Part shown: positions 11,977 to 23,974 of the stretch, one piece after another
Position numbering within the stretch: the stretch's first letter is position 1
How the letters are laid out: each line of letters opens with the position of its first letter
Assembly (NCBI GenBank): GCA_030490835.1
Contig: CM059973.1
Location: forward strand, 86,191,141-86,255,140
DNA from: Annona cherimola
Lineage: Eukaryota; Streptophyta; Magnoliopsida; Magnoliales; Annonaceae
Reading direction: 5' to 3'
Length of the DNA stretch: 64,000 bases
Notes under the pieces: generated by a model
Seen by the model: only the letters and a program-made list of their open reading frames with translations
The model's database searches: none
What the model was told of the DNA's origin: nothing
Made by a program: the position numbers and the translations under genes

Positions 11977-12518
11977 TAGGGCTGTTAAAGGTCATTGTTA
12001 ACCCATCAACCTGCTCGCTCTACTCGTATATAAATGGATTTGGTTGGAATGTTTGAATAAACGATTTATGATCTGCCAACCTATCTAACTATTTAATTAA
12101 ATAAACGGATTAGAGTTGAGATTTTATAACTCGTCAACCAGTTTAGTAACTCGTTTAACCCATTAAAGTTTACATATAAATGTCAACTCTTTGGTTATTT
12201 TTCCTCAATAAGTCTTCCTTCTGTCACCTAATTTTTATTTTCTTAGTGCTGCTCAAATTTCATTTTTCATGTTATTATCATATTTTTATTTTTCCTATAC
12301 CGAAAATACCTTCTCATTTCTCCTTTCGAGATTATTATATATCAAAGTCTATGACTTCAGATTATCTGCTATACAACCCGTTTACTAAATGAGTTGCAAA
12401 TGGGTTAGAACTGAGTTTTTTAAATGAGTTAATAAACGTATCAGGGTTTAAATATTTTAAATAAATTAGGATTAGGAATAGGCTTTAACCTGTTTAGCCC
12501 ATTCCGTTAACACCCCTA
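11977..12518. mobile_element. Non-autonomous hAT-like element
   Basis: Left end TAGGGCTGTTAAAGG, right end CCGTTAACACCCCTA. The flanks GTATCATA (11969-11976) and ATATCATG (12519-12526) agree at 6 of 8 positions. The interior repeats AACCCATTTA/TAAACGGATT-type words. No transposase. Confidence 0.7.
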
Positions 12519-12710
12519 ATATCATGTCGTATGTCTCAGATATAACAAAATTGCAACCAATGAATAACTTTTCAATCTGTGTAATTCATACGCATTAAAC
12601 TCGTTAGAAAACAACCATTTGCATTAGTAAATTAAGTAGCTACCAATTTTTGCAACCACTGATAGAGGTGGAAATCGAAAAAGAAAGGCCAATGAGATGC
12701 CAGTTCAAGG

Positions 12711-13268
12711 TAGGGGTGGTAACGGATTAGGTTGGATGAGTTGAAGTCCAATCCTAATCATAACCCATTTAAAATATTATAACTCTAATCCATTTATTAG
12801 CCTATTTTAAAAACCTTAATCCTAACCCATTTAATAAACGACTTGACAGGTTGTTAATGGATTGTATGACAAACGAGTTGAAAGGTTAGACTTTTGCAAA
12901 TGATGATCTCACAGGGAGATGCGAGAGTATTTTCAGAGCAGGCGAAATGAAAATAGGACAGTAATAGAAAAATAAACTTATGGTAGCAGTGTAAAGATGA
13001 AAATTAGGTAGCAGTAGGAAAACGTAGCGGGAAAAAATAATCAAGTGGTTTACATATGTAATATAAAATTTTAATGTATTCAATGAGTTAAACGGGTTAC
13101 TAAATGGGATGATGGGTTATAAAATTTAAATTATAATCCGTTTATTTAATTACATGGTTGAACAGATTAGCGGATCATAACCCATTTATTCAAAAATCTT
13201 AACCCAAATCCATTATAAAAGAGTTGTACGAGCGGATTACGAATTGAGCATGATCATTAAAACTCCTA
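12711..13268. mobile_element. Non-autonomous hAT-like element
   Basis: Left end TAGGGGTGGTAACGGATTAG, right end ATTAAAACTCCTA. The flanks GTTCAAGG (12703-12710) and GTACAAGG (13269-13276) match at 7 of 8 positions. It is related to the neighbouring copy at 11977-12518 by its CCCATTTA/TAAATGGG content. Confidence 0.75.
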
Positions 13269-13276
13269 GTACAAGG

Positions 13277-13849
13277 CTAATGCATGCGAAGCGCGTGCAG
13301 CTGCGTTTATACGTACTTAGAATGATGCGGAGCTTATACTTGGTGTGGTGCGGTGTCATCCACACGCAATATTCTACGATTAATTGCTCACGGGCATAAG
13401 TAGGCGCAGTGCTAATTAGTTGATGTGATTTACATATCCTGTGAAGCATTAGGACGTAAAAAATCTTTTAACTGGTCAGAGACACAACCGGCAGAGCAAA
13501 GTAGTCACTCTCATGGGCGGCCTGTCTAAAAGACTCGGAACGATCCTCGGTCGGTTGCTTGCTGCTGCAGGGTGATATCGACTGCTGCAGGTGAGTTTTG
13601 CTATAGATCTGGTTCTTCGTTTGGCTCTGATTGGTTCTCCTAGCCTGCCGATTATCGAGTCACATGCACCAGTCAATGGGCTACTTGGACACGCATATGT
13701 TCCAATAACTTCGTAGGCAGCTTTCAATCCCAAGTGAACATCCACAAGATTCATAAGATCTTTCTCACTGGCTATCTACATCCATGTACAGGATAGCCGT
13801 AGCTAGTCAGCCTGTCACGTGTAGGTTTACTTTTCATGGCCTAAAAATT
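13277..13849. other. Intergenic patch of higher GC
   Basis: 13460-13760 is GC-richer than its surroundings and has a 92-codon frame on the minus strand, but no family motif, splice structure or regulatory landmark convinced me of a gene. Confidence 0.3.
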
Positions 13850-15665
13850 GATAAGGTCATTGATGGGGAAGTTTGGGCTATGAACCTTTTAATTTTGCAT
13901 ATTTTAGATTTTGAAATTCGCATATTAGTATATTAAATTATGCTAAGTTTCATTTTTTTCATTTTAAACCCTTGCCTCTTAGGGCGTCATAAAAACACCA
14001 TCAGCCCATGTGCATTGTCCAAAGTACCCTTGCATATATATAAATTAAAAATAATACCATTGCATATATATGAAATTTAAAAATCAATTCATATCTAAAT
14101 GGTTGCTCGAATATTTTGTGAAATTCATGTTATTATATATTCTCATAAATTTTTTATTTATGAAGACCTAAACATCATGGTAATTATTAATAATTATTTA
14201 ATTTAAATGCTTGAAATAATTTCATACTTTTTCTTCTTAAAAGTAAATAAACATTTTTTGGAAACAAGCTTAAAGTAATTTTGAAATATTTTTATTTGTT
14301 CAATACAGTAATTTGGGTACAATTACATATTTCATTAATAATTTAAAACACATATATACTACTGCATTGCACGATTTCTAGATGCACTACCGGAGCACGA
14401 AATACAATGCTCCATCGTCTTCATCAACAAGGGCAACCATGGCTGCAATCGGCTTCATCCGCCGCCGCCTCCTCTTCTACAGATCACTTCTTCAAATGCA
14501 CCCATTTTCCGAGCACCAACCCATCTCTACGAGTTTGACAGATTCGACATCTAATCTACGCGCACCGAAAATGACCGGACTCAACTCCTACAAAATCGAT
14601 GGAAGGAAAAGCATTGTTTTCCACCAAAATCATGGTAGCCATAGGAAGAACCAATCTCTCCTGCCTCACTAACGGCAGCGGCTTCTAGTTAGAAGTACAG
14701 CAACAACCTTATGCCTCATTTCAGAAACCCATCCCCGAAATCAAACCCATTGGCATCTACATTCTACAGTTTACTTCCAACAGCCTGAAATTTGAGCCGA
14801 TAAATCAAGTTGCCTCCTTTTCAAATCCATCTATCTGGCAGCCAATTTCAAATCCGAACCACAGCCCCCTCCTCCCAAGGCATCGCGATGCCAAGGAAGA
14901 GTTCCTTCTTGTGTTGGAGTTCGCCGAGGCTGGCAACATTACAAAAATGGATCAGCACTTTTGCCGACAGGACGGACTGCTGGGCTTGGTAGGTCTGGCA
15001 TAGTTGGTGGATGTCATGGTGGCCCTGTTGGATTTGATCGGCGCCGGAGTTTAGCCAATTTTGTGGTGGGTTTCACCACCAGTCGTGGTGGCAGCGGCTG
15101 TCAAATTCAGCATGTCTGATGGGTTCCGCCAACTTAAAAGGAGGCAACGGTGAGGTGTCGTCGTCTTCGAGCTTGGAGACATAACCAGCTAGAGTGAGTG
15201 GTTTTTGAGCAAATTGATGCTGCAATGGCTTGATTCTGCAGCAGTAGTGGTAGAAACGACGGACTTGAGGTGGGCCATGCTGACAGCGAGAAATATGGCA
15301 GCAACACGTGGATGGATTTTCCATGATGGGTTCTTGTTGGATCTGGGGATGATTCGGTGGTCCTCGCCGGAGATGATGATGAATTGAAGGATGCAAACAA
15401 GGCGGACCTGTTCTATGGTTTGGCATGCCGATGGAGATCCATGCGGCGTCGTAGAGAAGCTATCGGGTCGATGTATACTGATTCAAGGGTATTTTGGGCA
15501 ATACGTATGAGCTTACGATGCTTTTTTAACGTTGTAAACGGTAAGGGTTTAAAATGTAAAAAATGAAATTCTTTAGAATTTAATATGCTAATACACAACA
15601 TTCAAGGTTCAAAATGCTAATAAGCTAAGTTAGATGGTTTATGATACAAATTTTTCATCATTGAA
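13850..15665. mobile_element. Terminal-inverted-repeat element with GC-rich cargo (Pack-MULE candidate)
   Basis: The first about 140 bp (GATGGGGAAGTTTGGGCTAT, later GCATATTAGTATATTAAATT and CATTTTAAACCCTT) recur inverted at the right end, 15530-15665. Between these AT-rich arms, 14380-15480 is markedly GC-richer with non-TE character and several open stretches on both strands (for example 14382-14672 plus, 15073-15426 minus), none recognisable. Long inverted repeats around foreign GC-rich sequence are typical of Mutator-like elements that captured host DNA. I could not find a matching 9-bp target duplication. Confidence 0.55.
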
Positions 15666-15829
15666 GGCTGCGCACAACATTGATGGCAACTAGCCTTCCA
15701 TCAACAGGCTCCGAGCTAAATCATGACCAAAGCTTCAGTATCCACTGGAACTCAAGCCACTGACGAGAAACATGTATATACAGCGTTCACGTGATCCGTT
15801 CAGATTTAAGCTACTGTTAGACCAACATA

Positions 15830-16080
15830 AGTGGGCTTATTTTCACCGTTCAAGGAAAACATTTTCAAAATTTCATAAATATTTTAAAACTATGTATGTG
15901 TTTTGAAAGCGATAAAACTTTAAGAGAAAAATTTTAATATAAAATTTTTTAAAATAAGAAACATGTAATGATTAAAAAGTAAAATAACTGTACAAAAAAT
16001 ATAAAGAAATAATTGAAAATATGTCCATAATATAGAAAAATGTGATAAATGATTAAAAATAGGATAATCATGGAGAAAAA
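15830..16080 (+). mobile_element. PIF/Harbinger-like MITE, diverged
   Basis: Contains the family word order found in better copies (TAAAACTTTAAGAGAAAAATT, then a GATTAAAAAGTAAAATAACTG segment and ATAGGATAATCATGGAGAA). It lies directly upstream of a cleaner copy of the same family. Confidence 0.45.
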
Positions 16081-16090
16081 AAAATTTTAA

Positions 16091-16399
16091 GGGTGTGTTT
16101 GGAAATGGATAAAACTTTTGATGAAAAATTGTAGATAGTAGAAGTTGTCAAATAGTGTGATACGATAGAGGTAATGATAATAAATAAATATGATAAAGTT
16201 GAAATAGATAGGTTAGTTGTGTTGGTAGTTGTGTAGAAATGATTGAAAAGTCGAGTAATTGTATAGAAAAATATGAAGAAAAAATTAAAAAATAGAATAG
16301 TTATGGAGAGTGAAAAGTTTTAGATTACAAAGTTTTAACTGGACAACTTTTATTTATTAACAAACACTTGATAAATGTTGGATGTAAACAAACATACCC
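16091..16399 (+). mobile_element. PIF/Harbinger-like (Tourist-type) MITE
   Basis: Begins GGGTGTGTTTGGAAATGG after TAA and ends CAAACATACCC. It is the same family as 39582-39870 and 59656-59950: internal AAAACTTTTGATGAAAAATT, GATAGGTTAGTTGTGTTGG and GAGAGTGAAAAGTTTTAGAT. Non-coding. Confidence 0.75.
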
Positions 16400-17029
16400 A
16401 ATATTTATTTTATTGCACACTTATATACACTTTAAAATTAAATCAATAATTAAATATAATATTTTAAATACAACGGATGAAATGTATCTTAAAATTTTGC
16501 AAATGAGGAGCCAGTAATCTATCATACTGCCCAATATGTGTAATGTGTTAGACTATGCGAACAGGCTATAGGTTGGGTACGGCTAGCTTTGGTTAGGACA
16601 CCCACAGGCCACTGGCAATTGGGAGGGTAATCCAGTACTGTTTGCATGTGCAAAATTTGGACCGGCTGATATGACAAGTGTGGCTCAAATTCATAAATAA
16701 GCATGCCTTTGTTGAATTTTGGGATAACTTCAAGCCTGCCTCCTGTTGCACGCATCATTGAATGGGTTCATGCATAAATCCGGCGGAATAAGATGGGCAC
16801 CACACAAAAAAAGCCGATGAAAAAAGTATTATTATATTGAGAATAGTGAAAGTAATATTTGAAATTAAAAAGTACTTTATTATATATTTAAAATAAAAAA
16901 GATTTTTAGAAATAAAAATCTCATTATGTCCTCGTTTTATTTTTTTGGCTTCCACTTATCTTAAATAAAAGTGACCGCCATCAGGCCATTTGGAATATTT
17001 CGGAGTGTAATCGGTAAACGAAATTTTTT

Positions 17030-17235
17030 TTTCATCAGACTTTTACGCACACTTTTGTATATACGATCACATTTTTCAATTATTCTTATATATTTTTCTA
17101 CATAATTATCTTATTTTTTAATTATTTATATTTATTATTCTTTCCTTTGCCCTTCACTCCTAGTGGCTACTACTGTCTTATCACATTACTCTTCTAACTT
17201 TTCCAAACTCTTTACAATAAGAGCTTTTCCTTTTT
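17030..17235 (-). mobile_element. PIF/Harbinger-like MITE fragment
   Basis: Inverted, diverged copy: ATAATTATCTTATTTTTTAA, TTATATTTATTATTC and CTTATCACATTACTCTTCTAA follow the family order. The ends are eroded. Confidence 0.4.
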
Positions 17236-17441
17236 TTTTTATTATTTTTTTAAACACACATGAGATTATTCGTGCGGGGAAGTGCATATATTTCGTAGAT
17301 TCTTGACAGCGATGTATATTCATGAGAGGATATGATGGGAAAGAACTGAAAGAAAAAGAAATAATTTATGGAAGAGTTTTAAAAAAGTGGCATGATATTG
17401 TAAACCGTAATAATTAGACATAAAACAATAAGAATAAAACA

Positions 17442-17942
17442 GGTTAAATTTTTAGAATATACTTGTTTACAGGACTTTTTTCAAATATACTCGTTATGTT
17501 TTCCTTTAATTCAAAATATATTCATTATATTTTCAAAATCACAGATATACCTGTGACGCTTGCAGTTAATTCTAAAAATGCTCATTTTGTTAAAAGTAAT
17601 TAGTTAAATTTTCATAAATGTCCAAAATATCCCTATTATAAAATAACAAAAAGTGAAATAAAATAAAACTAGGACTCGCTAAATTTAAAACTCATATGCA
17701 ATTAGAGCATTTGTGAGTTATGACATTCGAATTTTCGATTATGTTCAAAATTTGATGAACATATTAGTAATTTCACATATTAATTATCGGCGTTAACTCA
17801 CGAATTAGGTATTTTTAAGATTAATTGCAAACATAATGTATATATTTAGGATTTTGAAAATGCGGTGAGTATATTTGGGTAAACACAATGGGTATATTTG
17901 AGAAAATGCCTTGTTTATATCCAAAATTTTCAGTTTAAAATC
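17442..17942. mobile_element. Mutator-like non-autonomous element, diverged
   Basis: The left arm GTTAAATTTTTAGAATATACTTG and the inverse of the right arm (AAACTGAAAATTTTGGATATAAACAAG) are related, with repeated ATATACnnnTnATGTTTTC-type words as in the cleaner copies at 27490-27882 and 38186-38633. Confidence 0.5.
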
Positions 17943-18406
17943 ATTTATTCTCTACAATTATCATATTTTAAAATTATTTTTCACATGTCTATACAACTAC
18001 TCTACATTTTAATTATTTATACGTAATTATTTATACAATTAACATATGTACTTTTAATTGGGTATACATATTACAACTCATTTCTAATATTATAATCAAG
18101 CCCAAAAGAAACAATAAGCTCCCATCTAAATTATAAGGAAACAACAATCTCTACCTAAATTACAAAGGAGACAAAGCCCTAGTAAATTTTCAAAATGGAA
18201 CACAACTGCTCATGCCTCCATTTAGAAATGAGGACATCCACTCAGGTAACCATTTTTTGATAAACGAATTACTCTATCCCGATACCCTTTCCCTTTGAAA
18301 AGGGTTCGGAGGAGAGTAATCCACGCAATTCATAGCAAAAAAATTATCTGTACAAAGTTTCCCTAAGGCAACTTGAGGGGGGTTTCCCCACCAAAATAGG
18401 TGATTT

Positions 18407-19190
18407 ACATCAGAAAAAGGAAACCACCTCGGCTAACGAATGGGCAACCTCGTTTCCCTGCCTAAGAACACGGTGAATAGAAAGGTGGTCATTTGCAGCG
18501 AGAATAGACCTGATTTCAGAGATAACATGACCCACCGGAGAGGATATCGTGCCTTCACTGGATAGATAGGTGCAAAGTAGAAGAGAATCGGATTCAATGA
18601 GGACTTGACTCAACCTTAGCTGAAGCGCCCACTTGGTTCCCAATAGAAAAGCGTGAGCTTCCATGAGGAGCGGTTCCATCATACCCGTCCATCTCCACCC
18701 CTTAGCAGCAATAAAGCAGCTACTGGAATCCCCGATAATAGCCGCAAGACCAGTAACACCCCTGTCGTCCAAGCCACGCGCATCAACGTTCATCTTAAAA
18801 GCCCCCTCGGGCGGTTTAGTCCATCTGGCCACCAATGGGGAATCTAGAACACATGCCTGACCAAGGAGCTTGGCCCTCCGGAGTTGTTCGTAATAGTCAC
18901 GGCACCATGCCAGAATATTGTCAAAAGCCGGTTGAGCACCCTCTTCTCTAGACTTGTTCTTGAGAAACCAGACCCGCCAACAGAACAAAATAAAAAAGCC
19001 AGATCATGCGATTGGTTTCTACGGGACAAAGTACTTAACGTTTCAATAACTGAGGGCACAGGAGGGCACATTATAGCTGTAATACGGCCAAACCTCGCAA
19101 TGTTAGGGCAACCCAAAAACAGATGGTCGGAATTTTCTACCTCCCTCTTGCAAAACACGCAAGCAGCATCCACCAGAATACCCCTTATGG
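18407..19190 (-). pseudogene. LINE C-terminal remnant: zf-RVT plus RNase H
   Basis: On the minus strand a frame at 19173-18844 encodes a zinc-binding reverse-transcriptase-associated segment (CVFCKREVENSDHLFLGCP). About 19000 the reading shifts frame into 18988-18410, which encodes an RNase H-like domain: Asp in KMNVDARG, Glu in EAHAFLLGTKWAL, Asp in VLIESDS, and the closing RQGNEVAHSLAE. This order is the 3' end of plant non-LTR retrotransposon ORF2, or a gene derived from one. The reverse transcriptase itself is absent, so it is 5'-truncated; the frame break makes it non-functional as read. Confidence 0.85.
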
Positions 19191-20034
19191 ATAAGTTCTA
19201 ACCATTATTCCTTATCACATGTGTTAGTGGAAGTTGGTAACTAACATATTAATTTTAACTTGATTTTTTTTACTTTTCATCATTATCCCTATAATATTAT
19301 ATTATTTTTTCACATTTTAAAATTTTTACAAAAAGAGTTTTGCCACTTCCTAAATACATCGGAAATAAAATTGTGAGAAATAAGGATAATGATTACGTGT
19401 GATGGCATCACTTGTAGCCCCACATGCAATACTTTTATTTTTATTTTTTCATAAATATGTTTTTCTGGCGTGTTTGACCAGTACATGGTATCGGTTTGCC
19501 CACGTCACCTACAATTCCCATTCACTCCTGAAATTCACTTATATGCCTGATGTGGGATTAGCTGTGCCATGGACCGTCTCCATGCACCATCTGCGCCTAC
19601 GGTAAGTACAATACATGCTACCAGTTTACCCACGCCATCCACAATTCCCATTTATTCCTCTTGAAATTCACACATATGCCTGACGTGAGATCACCTGTGC
19701 CGTATCCTGCCTCCACAGGACAGTGCATGGATTTTCCTAATCCATTTCTATAATTTTTTTTATCCACACTTTTCCTCTTGCTCTCAAACAAATTGCTTTC
19801 AGATCTGCTTAATGGATTGCTTTCAAACCTTATTGACTGATCCAATTTGGTTGAAATGCGTTTGGTAAGAGGTAAAGTTAGGAAGTAGGAATGTTAAAAA
19901 GAGTGAGAAATTCTCCGTCAAAGAAAAAGAGTGAGAATTTTTTTTTATTTTTTTATTTTGGTTTGCTTTCGCCTGTTATCGAACATAGACTAGATGGTCT
20001 TATCAAAAAAATTATATATATAAAATAATTAAGT

Positions 20035-20375
20035 GCATTCAAACTGCACCATAACTATAGTGTAGTTAATGCACTGTGGGCCCACATGATCATGAATGTG
20101 AAATTCACCCTACCTATTGTATTTAGAATTGTTTACTTTATTAACATACTAATTTTCATCTAAATCCAACATATGTGTGGTCACCCACTTAAAATAGTGC
20201 AAAATCAACATAATAAAATAGTTTAATATAAATATCAAGTTTACAAGTGGTATTTTCAACATCTGAGTTGTCTAAAATATGATTTTTATATAAATAAATA
20301 ATTGTATAAAGTTTCATTACATTCTAATAGGCGTGAGGTTCGTTTTACAGCGGACAACACATGATGGGGTCTCTC
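20035..20375 (+). mobile_element. TA-tract MITE, first subfamily
   Basis: Contains GTGGGCCCACATGATCATG, CCTATTGTATTTAGAATTG, ATAATAAAATAGTTTAATAT and TTTTACAGCGGAC in the same order as 7023-7376. Preceded by a TATATATA tract. Confidence 0.75.
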
Positions 20376-20625
20376 TCTACACATATGTATGTTTGTGTAT
20401 ATATAGACTAGATGAAAAAAATTATATAGTGTAAGTATAGTAAAGAAAATAAAGTTAAAACATATGTGATATATTAATTTAAAAATATAAATAATAATAA
20501 AAGAATAAATGTTAAGAATCATATCATTGGGGAAACAGAATTTTTACATAATTGAATTTCCTGGGTTTTGAAGTCCACTTCACTAATAAGCCTACCATGT
20601 TTAATATTGCTTATATGATTTTGTT

Positions 20626-20928
20626 AGGACTCTAGTTGCATGTGCTTGGGTGCATTTAAACTCAATATCCTTTTTTTTAATTTTTTGACACAATTTTTAA
20701 TCTAAATGTATTTAATATGTATATCAATTTTGATTATTTTCAGATTTTTTCATTTTAATAATTTTAAAATTACTAAAATGCCGTTGATTTTTAAAAATTA
20801 GAAAAAATCTAAATGTTTAAAAAATGATAAAAATTGATGCATGTGTTAAATACACTTAGATTAATATTTTTCTAAAAAATTTGATTTTTTTTTTTTTAAA
20901 ATGGGTTAAATGCATTCAATTGGATCCC
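20626..20928. mobile_element. Fold-back element with perfect 8-bp target duplication
   Basis: Flanked by ATTTTGTT at 20618-20625 and again at 20929-20936. The ends AGGACTCTAGTTGCATG and, inverted, GGGATCCAATTGAATGC are related, and the halves are reverse complements around about 20785. It carries the shared core (TTAATCTAAATGTATTTAAT). The 8-bp duplication places insertion in a hAT-type manner. Confidence 0.8.
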
Positions 20929-20936
20929 ATTTTGTT

Positions 20937-21490
20937 GAGGGCACGGACAGAGACGTCGAGAATGGGCAAGGGCGACAATGTGGGCAGAGGCCCAGAGAAG
21001 CGATAAGGCCCAGGACATGCTGGAGCCCGGAATGGGGAGATCGTAAGTGAAGGGGGGGCGCACGTGTTGAGTCATTTCCACGTGAGGAGCATTCCCGCGC
21101 AAGGCCATTTAAAGGGAATGGCGGCATTGCAAAGAGTTCAGCTGCGGAAGAAGGAATTCTGTTTCTTCCCTTTCTTGTAGATAGTAGTTCTGCGATTCCT
21201 CCCGGTTCATGTAAATCATGTAGATCGAGCATTCTCTTGTTATAAGATAGCTGTGAATAATGAAAAATTTTAAATTGAAAATTTTTAGTCTCGCACATGT
21301 ATTTTTGATCCCAGTGACAACTGGTAAGGATGATTATTATCTACTGGTTCTAAAGGAGTTTTCAGGCGGGATTTCGCGTCTGGTACTGGGCTAATTTCCA
21401 GTAATTTCAATGAAAACAAGGAACATGATGCCAAGCCTAATTATCCACTGATCTCCGACGATGCGAAGGCCAAACTTGCTCAACTTATCT
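20937..21490. other. GC-richer patch, possible retroelement remnant
   Basis: 20937-21180 is GC-rich and contains GCACGTGTTGAGTCATTTCCACGTG. 21230-21490 reads in part like a decayed coding region (for example SSNFNENKEHDAKPNYPLISDD near 21390-21470), but I recognise no family. No long terminal repeat partner is visible. Confidence 0.25.
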
Positions 21491-21639
21491 GGGCTTAGCT
21501 TTGCAGCCCAAAAGTAAAATTGGTTTGAGCTGCTTCATATTCAGGTCCAAATTTATCTTTCAATCTAATTTTATCACAACCATTTTAGACAGGCTATTAT
21601 TTTTGCAGATTTGTTTTTATAGTCTTATATATATACACC

Positions 21640-22205
21640 ATTTTAAGATAGGCTTACATACATGTTTAATTTGGATGAAAATTTATATAGTATTAATTTA
21701 AATAACTCTAAGTACAATGAATAGGGTAGATATTAACTGTATAATCAAGTGAGCCCCGTTTTACAGGAGCCCAATCCTATGCACCCGGGTGCATTCAGCC
21801 TCAATGCACCCGGGTGCACTGCACCTTTTTTTTTATTTTTTTTGAAATTTTTTTCATACAATGGTTAATCTAGGTTTATTTAACATATATATCAATTTTT
21901 ACTATTTTTGGAGACTTTTAGATATTTTTTTTAGATTTTTTAAACTCAGTGGCATTTTCGGTAATTTAAAATTACGGAAAATACCACTGATTTTAAAAAA
22001 TCTAAAAAAAATATCTAAAAATATCCAAAAATAGTAAAAATTGATACATATGTTAAATAAACCTATATTAACAGCTTCATGAAAAAATTTTCAAAAAAAA
22101 ATAAAAAAAAATAGGTGCAGTGCACCCGGGTGCATTGAGGCTGAATGCACCCGGGTGCATAGGATTGGGCTTCCGTTTTACAATGTAGTACAGTCCAACT
22201 ACATT
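21640..22205 (-). mobile_element. TA-tract MITE remnant split by a fold-back element
   Basis: 21640-21765 is an inverted copy of the 7-kb family (AATTTGGATGAAAATTTATA, TCAAGTGAGCCCC), interrupted at GTTTTACA by the element at 21766-22174. The rest resumes at 22175 with the duplicated GTTTTACA and a short tail. Confidence 0.65.
21766..22174. mobile_element. Fold-back element, near-perfect 409-bp hairpin
   Basis: The two halves are almost exact reverse complements around about 21970. Each tip carries two copies of the palindrome GCACCCGGGTGCA separated by GCCTCA/TGAGGC. Termini are GGAGCCCAATCC and, inverted, GGAAGCCCAATCC. GTTTTACA occurs at 21758-21765 and 22175-22182, a perfect 8-bp target duplication. 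No coding sequence. This is the best preserved member and defines the family ends. Confidence 0.9.
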
Positions 22206-23139
22206 GGAATATTTTCCTGTATCTGATGGTACTTTACTATTACACCAACAGATCCATTTTTTTCCAGAACAGTTGCAAGATGCTTGTTCCATTCTATGTT
22301 AATATTTACCATGTAGCTATATTTTGTTGTAAAGGTATAGTTTATACTTAATCGGAAAAGAGTTGTTTGCACTTGTACGCCAAATTTTGCCCGAAATTAT
22401 ACTTTTACCAATACTTCGAAAATATAATTTATAGCACACTGACAATTCATAAAACTTACTTATTTTATACTAAGCTTAGAGATTTTGTTTACACCAATGC
22501 GAATACGTTGTCCTAAATTTTTTGAGATTTCATAAAGCTAGAACCATTGAATCGAACAGGAGTCATCTGCGTTGTCCGAAATTTTCTGAGGAGAAAATTT
22601 TTAAATACATCCTTGCCATGAGGTGAAAATGGAAAACTGTAAAAGCTATAAAAAATTTCGAAGCTGAAGTCCTCTCAAATCAAACACAAATCCCCAATAT
22701 ATATATATATATATATTCAATTAGACATAAAAATTTATCCACCCTAAAAAAAGAAATAATTTTTTTTTTATATATAAGCAAGCTACGAAATTAAACGTAC
22801 TTCACATAAACCATAATCACATTAATAAGTCATAATTTTAAAAACATCTATCCAACAAAAATGCATCACATAAGTAAGCCATATGATTTATAAAACTAAT
22901 TTACCTTGTGGAAGAGAAGGACGAGTCAAGACAAGTCGGGACATGGTCGACTTGCCCAGCTCCCAGAATTGAAGCGTGAGTCTCGAATCTTAATCTGCCC
23001 TATCTCACTAGATCAAAATTTTTATCCTGATCCTCTGTAAAATTGGAGTAGGGTGGGGCATAAGTCAACTAAATCCTATTTTAACTCCTAGTTACAAGTA
23101 TATGAGGAGCATAGATGTCTAGTTTTATAGTGAATTTTG

Positions 23140-23965
23140 AGACGCAAACTTTTATTTTTTTGGTTAGTGAAAAACTCTTTCATCTTTTTTTTAAAATCTC
23201 ATTTTATATTTCAAACTAATCCCAAGTACTCTTATAATTTTCTTACTATCGAAAAAGGAGAGACCAAACGTTCCCTATTTGTAAGACTAAGCTCCTACCA
23301 TTAAGATAAAACTTACCACTATAGGATTCCTCCTCACGATAAATAGGCCCTCGTCAGGCACCGTTACCAATTATACTCACATATATGCCTACTATTGCCA
23401 TCGTTTCAAGCAAGAAATCCGATAAACTATTCTTTCTTTCTTTCTTATGACTAATAACTAAGCTCAATGATCTCTTCAGACCGGTCCAAATACATATTTT
23501 TTAATTTTTTAATTTTTTTTATAAACATGTTGATATCATTATATTTAATTTATAAACTAAGTTTTACTATTTTCTGGATATGTGTACATATTTATTTGGG
23601 TTTTTTAAAAACATGAATATTTAGGTCATTTTAAATAAATATAACTTAGTTTTTAAAAACCTGAGTATTTAAAATGACTTAAATACCCATGTTTTTAAAA
23701 AGCCAAAATAAATATATACACATATTCAAAAAATAGCAAAACTTAGTTTTTAAATTAAATACAACTAGATTAATATGTTTATAAAAAATTTCAAAAAATT
23801 AAAAAAATGTATTTGGACAAGTCTGAAAAGATTCGGACTCAATAACTAACTATGTAGCATAAATATAGACCCGGCTTCGCATTCGTCAAAAGAATAACTC
23901 GTTACTAATGATACTCATGATGATCATCATATTTTCTTTGATAAAATCAAAATTCAAAACTTTTT
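23140..23965 (+). repeat. Diverged repeated unit, copy 1 (interrupted)
   Basis: 23140-23460 (AATCCCAAGTACTCTTATAA, TTCTTACTATCGAAAAAGGA, TATATGCCTACTATTGCCAT) continues after a fold-back insertion with 23845-23965 (TAACTATGTAGCATAAATATA, TTTCTTTGATAAAATCAAAA). The same order recurs at 25400-26075. Nature unknown; possibly pieces of long terminal repeats. Confidence 0.55.
23469..23836. mobile_element. Fold-back element with ACCGGT tip
   Basis: Ends GATCTCTTCAGACCGGTCC and, inverted, GAATCTTTTCAGACTTGTCC. CTCAAT borders both sides (23463-23468 and 23837-23842). The interior is self-complementary (AGTTTTACTATTTTCTGGAT / TTCAAAAAATAGCAAAACTT). It interrupts the repeated unit at 23140-23965. Confidence 0.75.
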
Positions 23966-23974
23966 TAAAACGAA

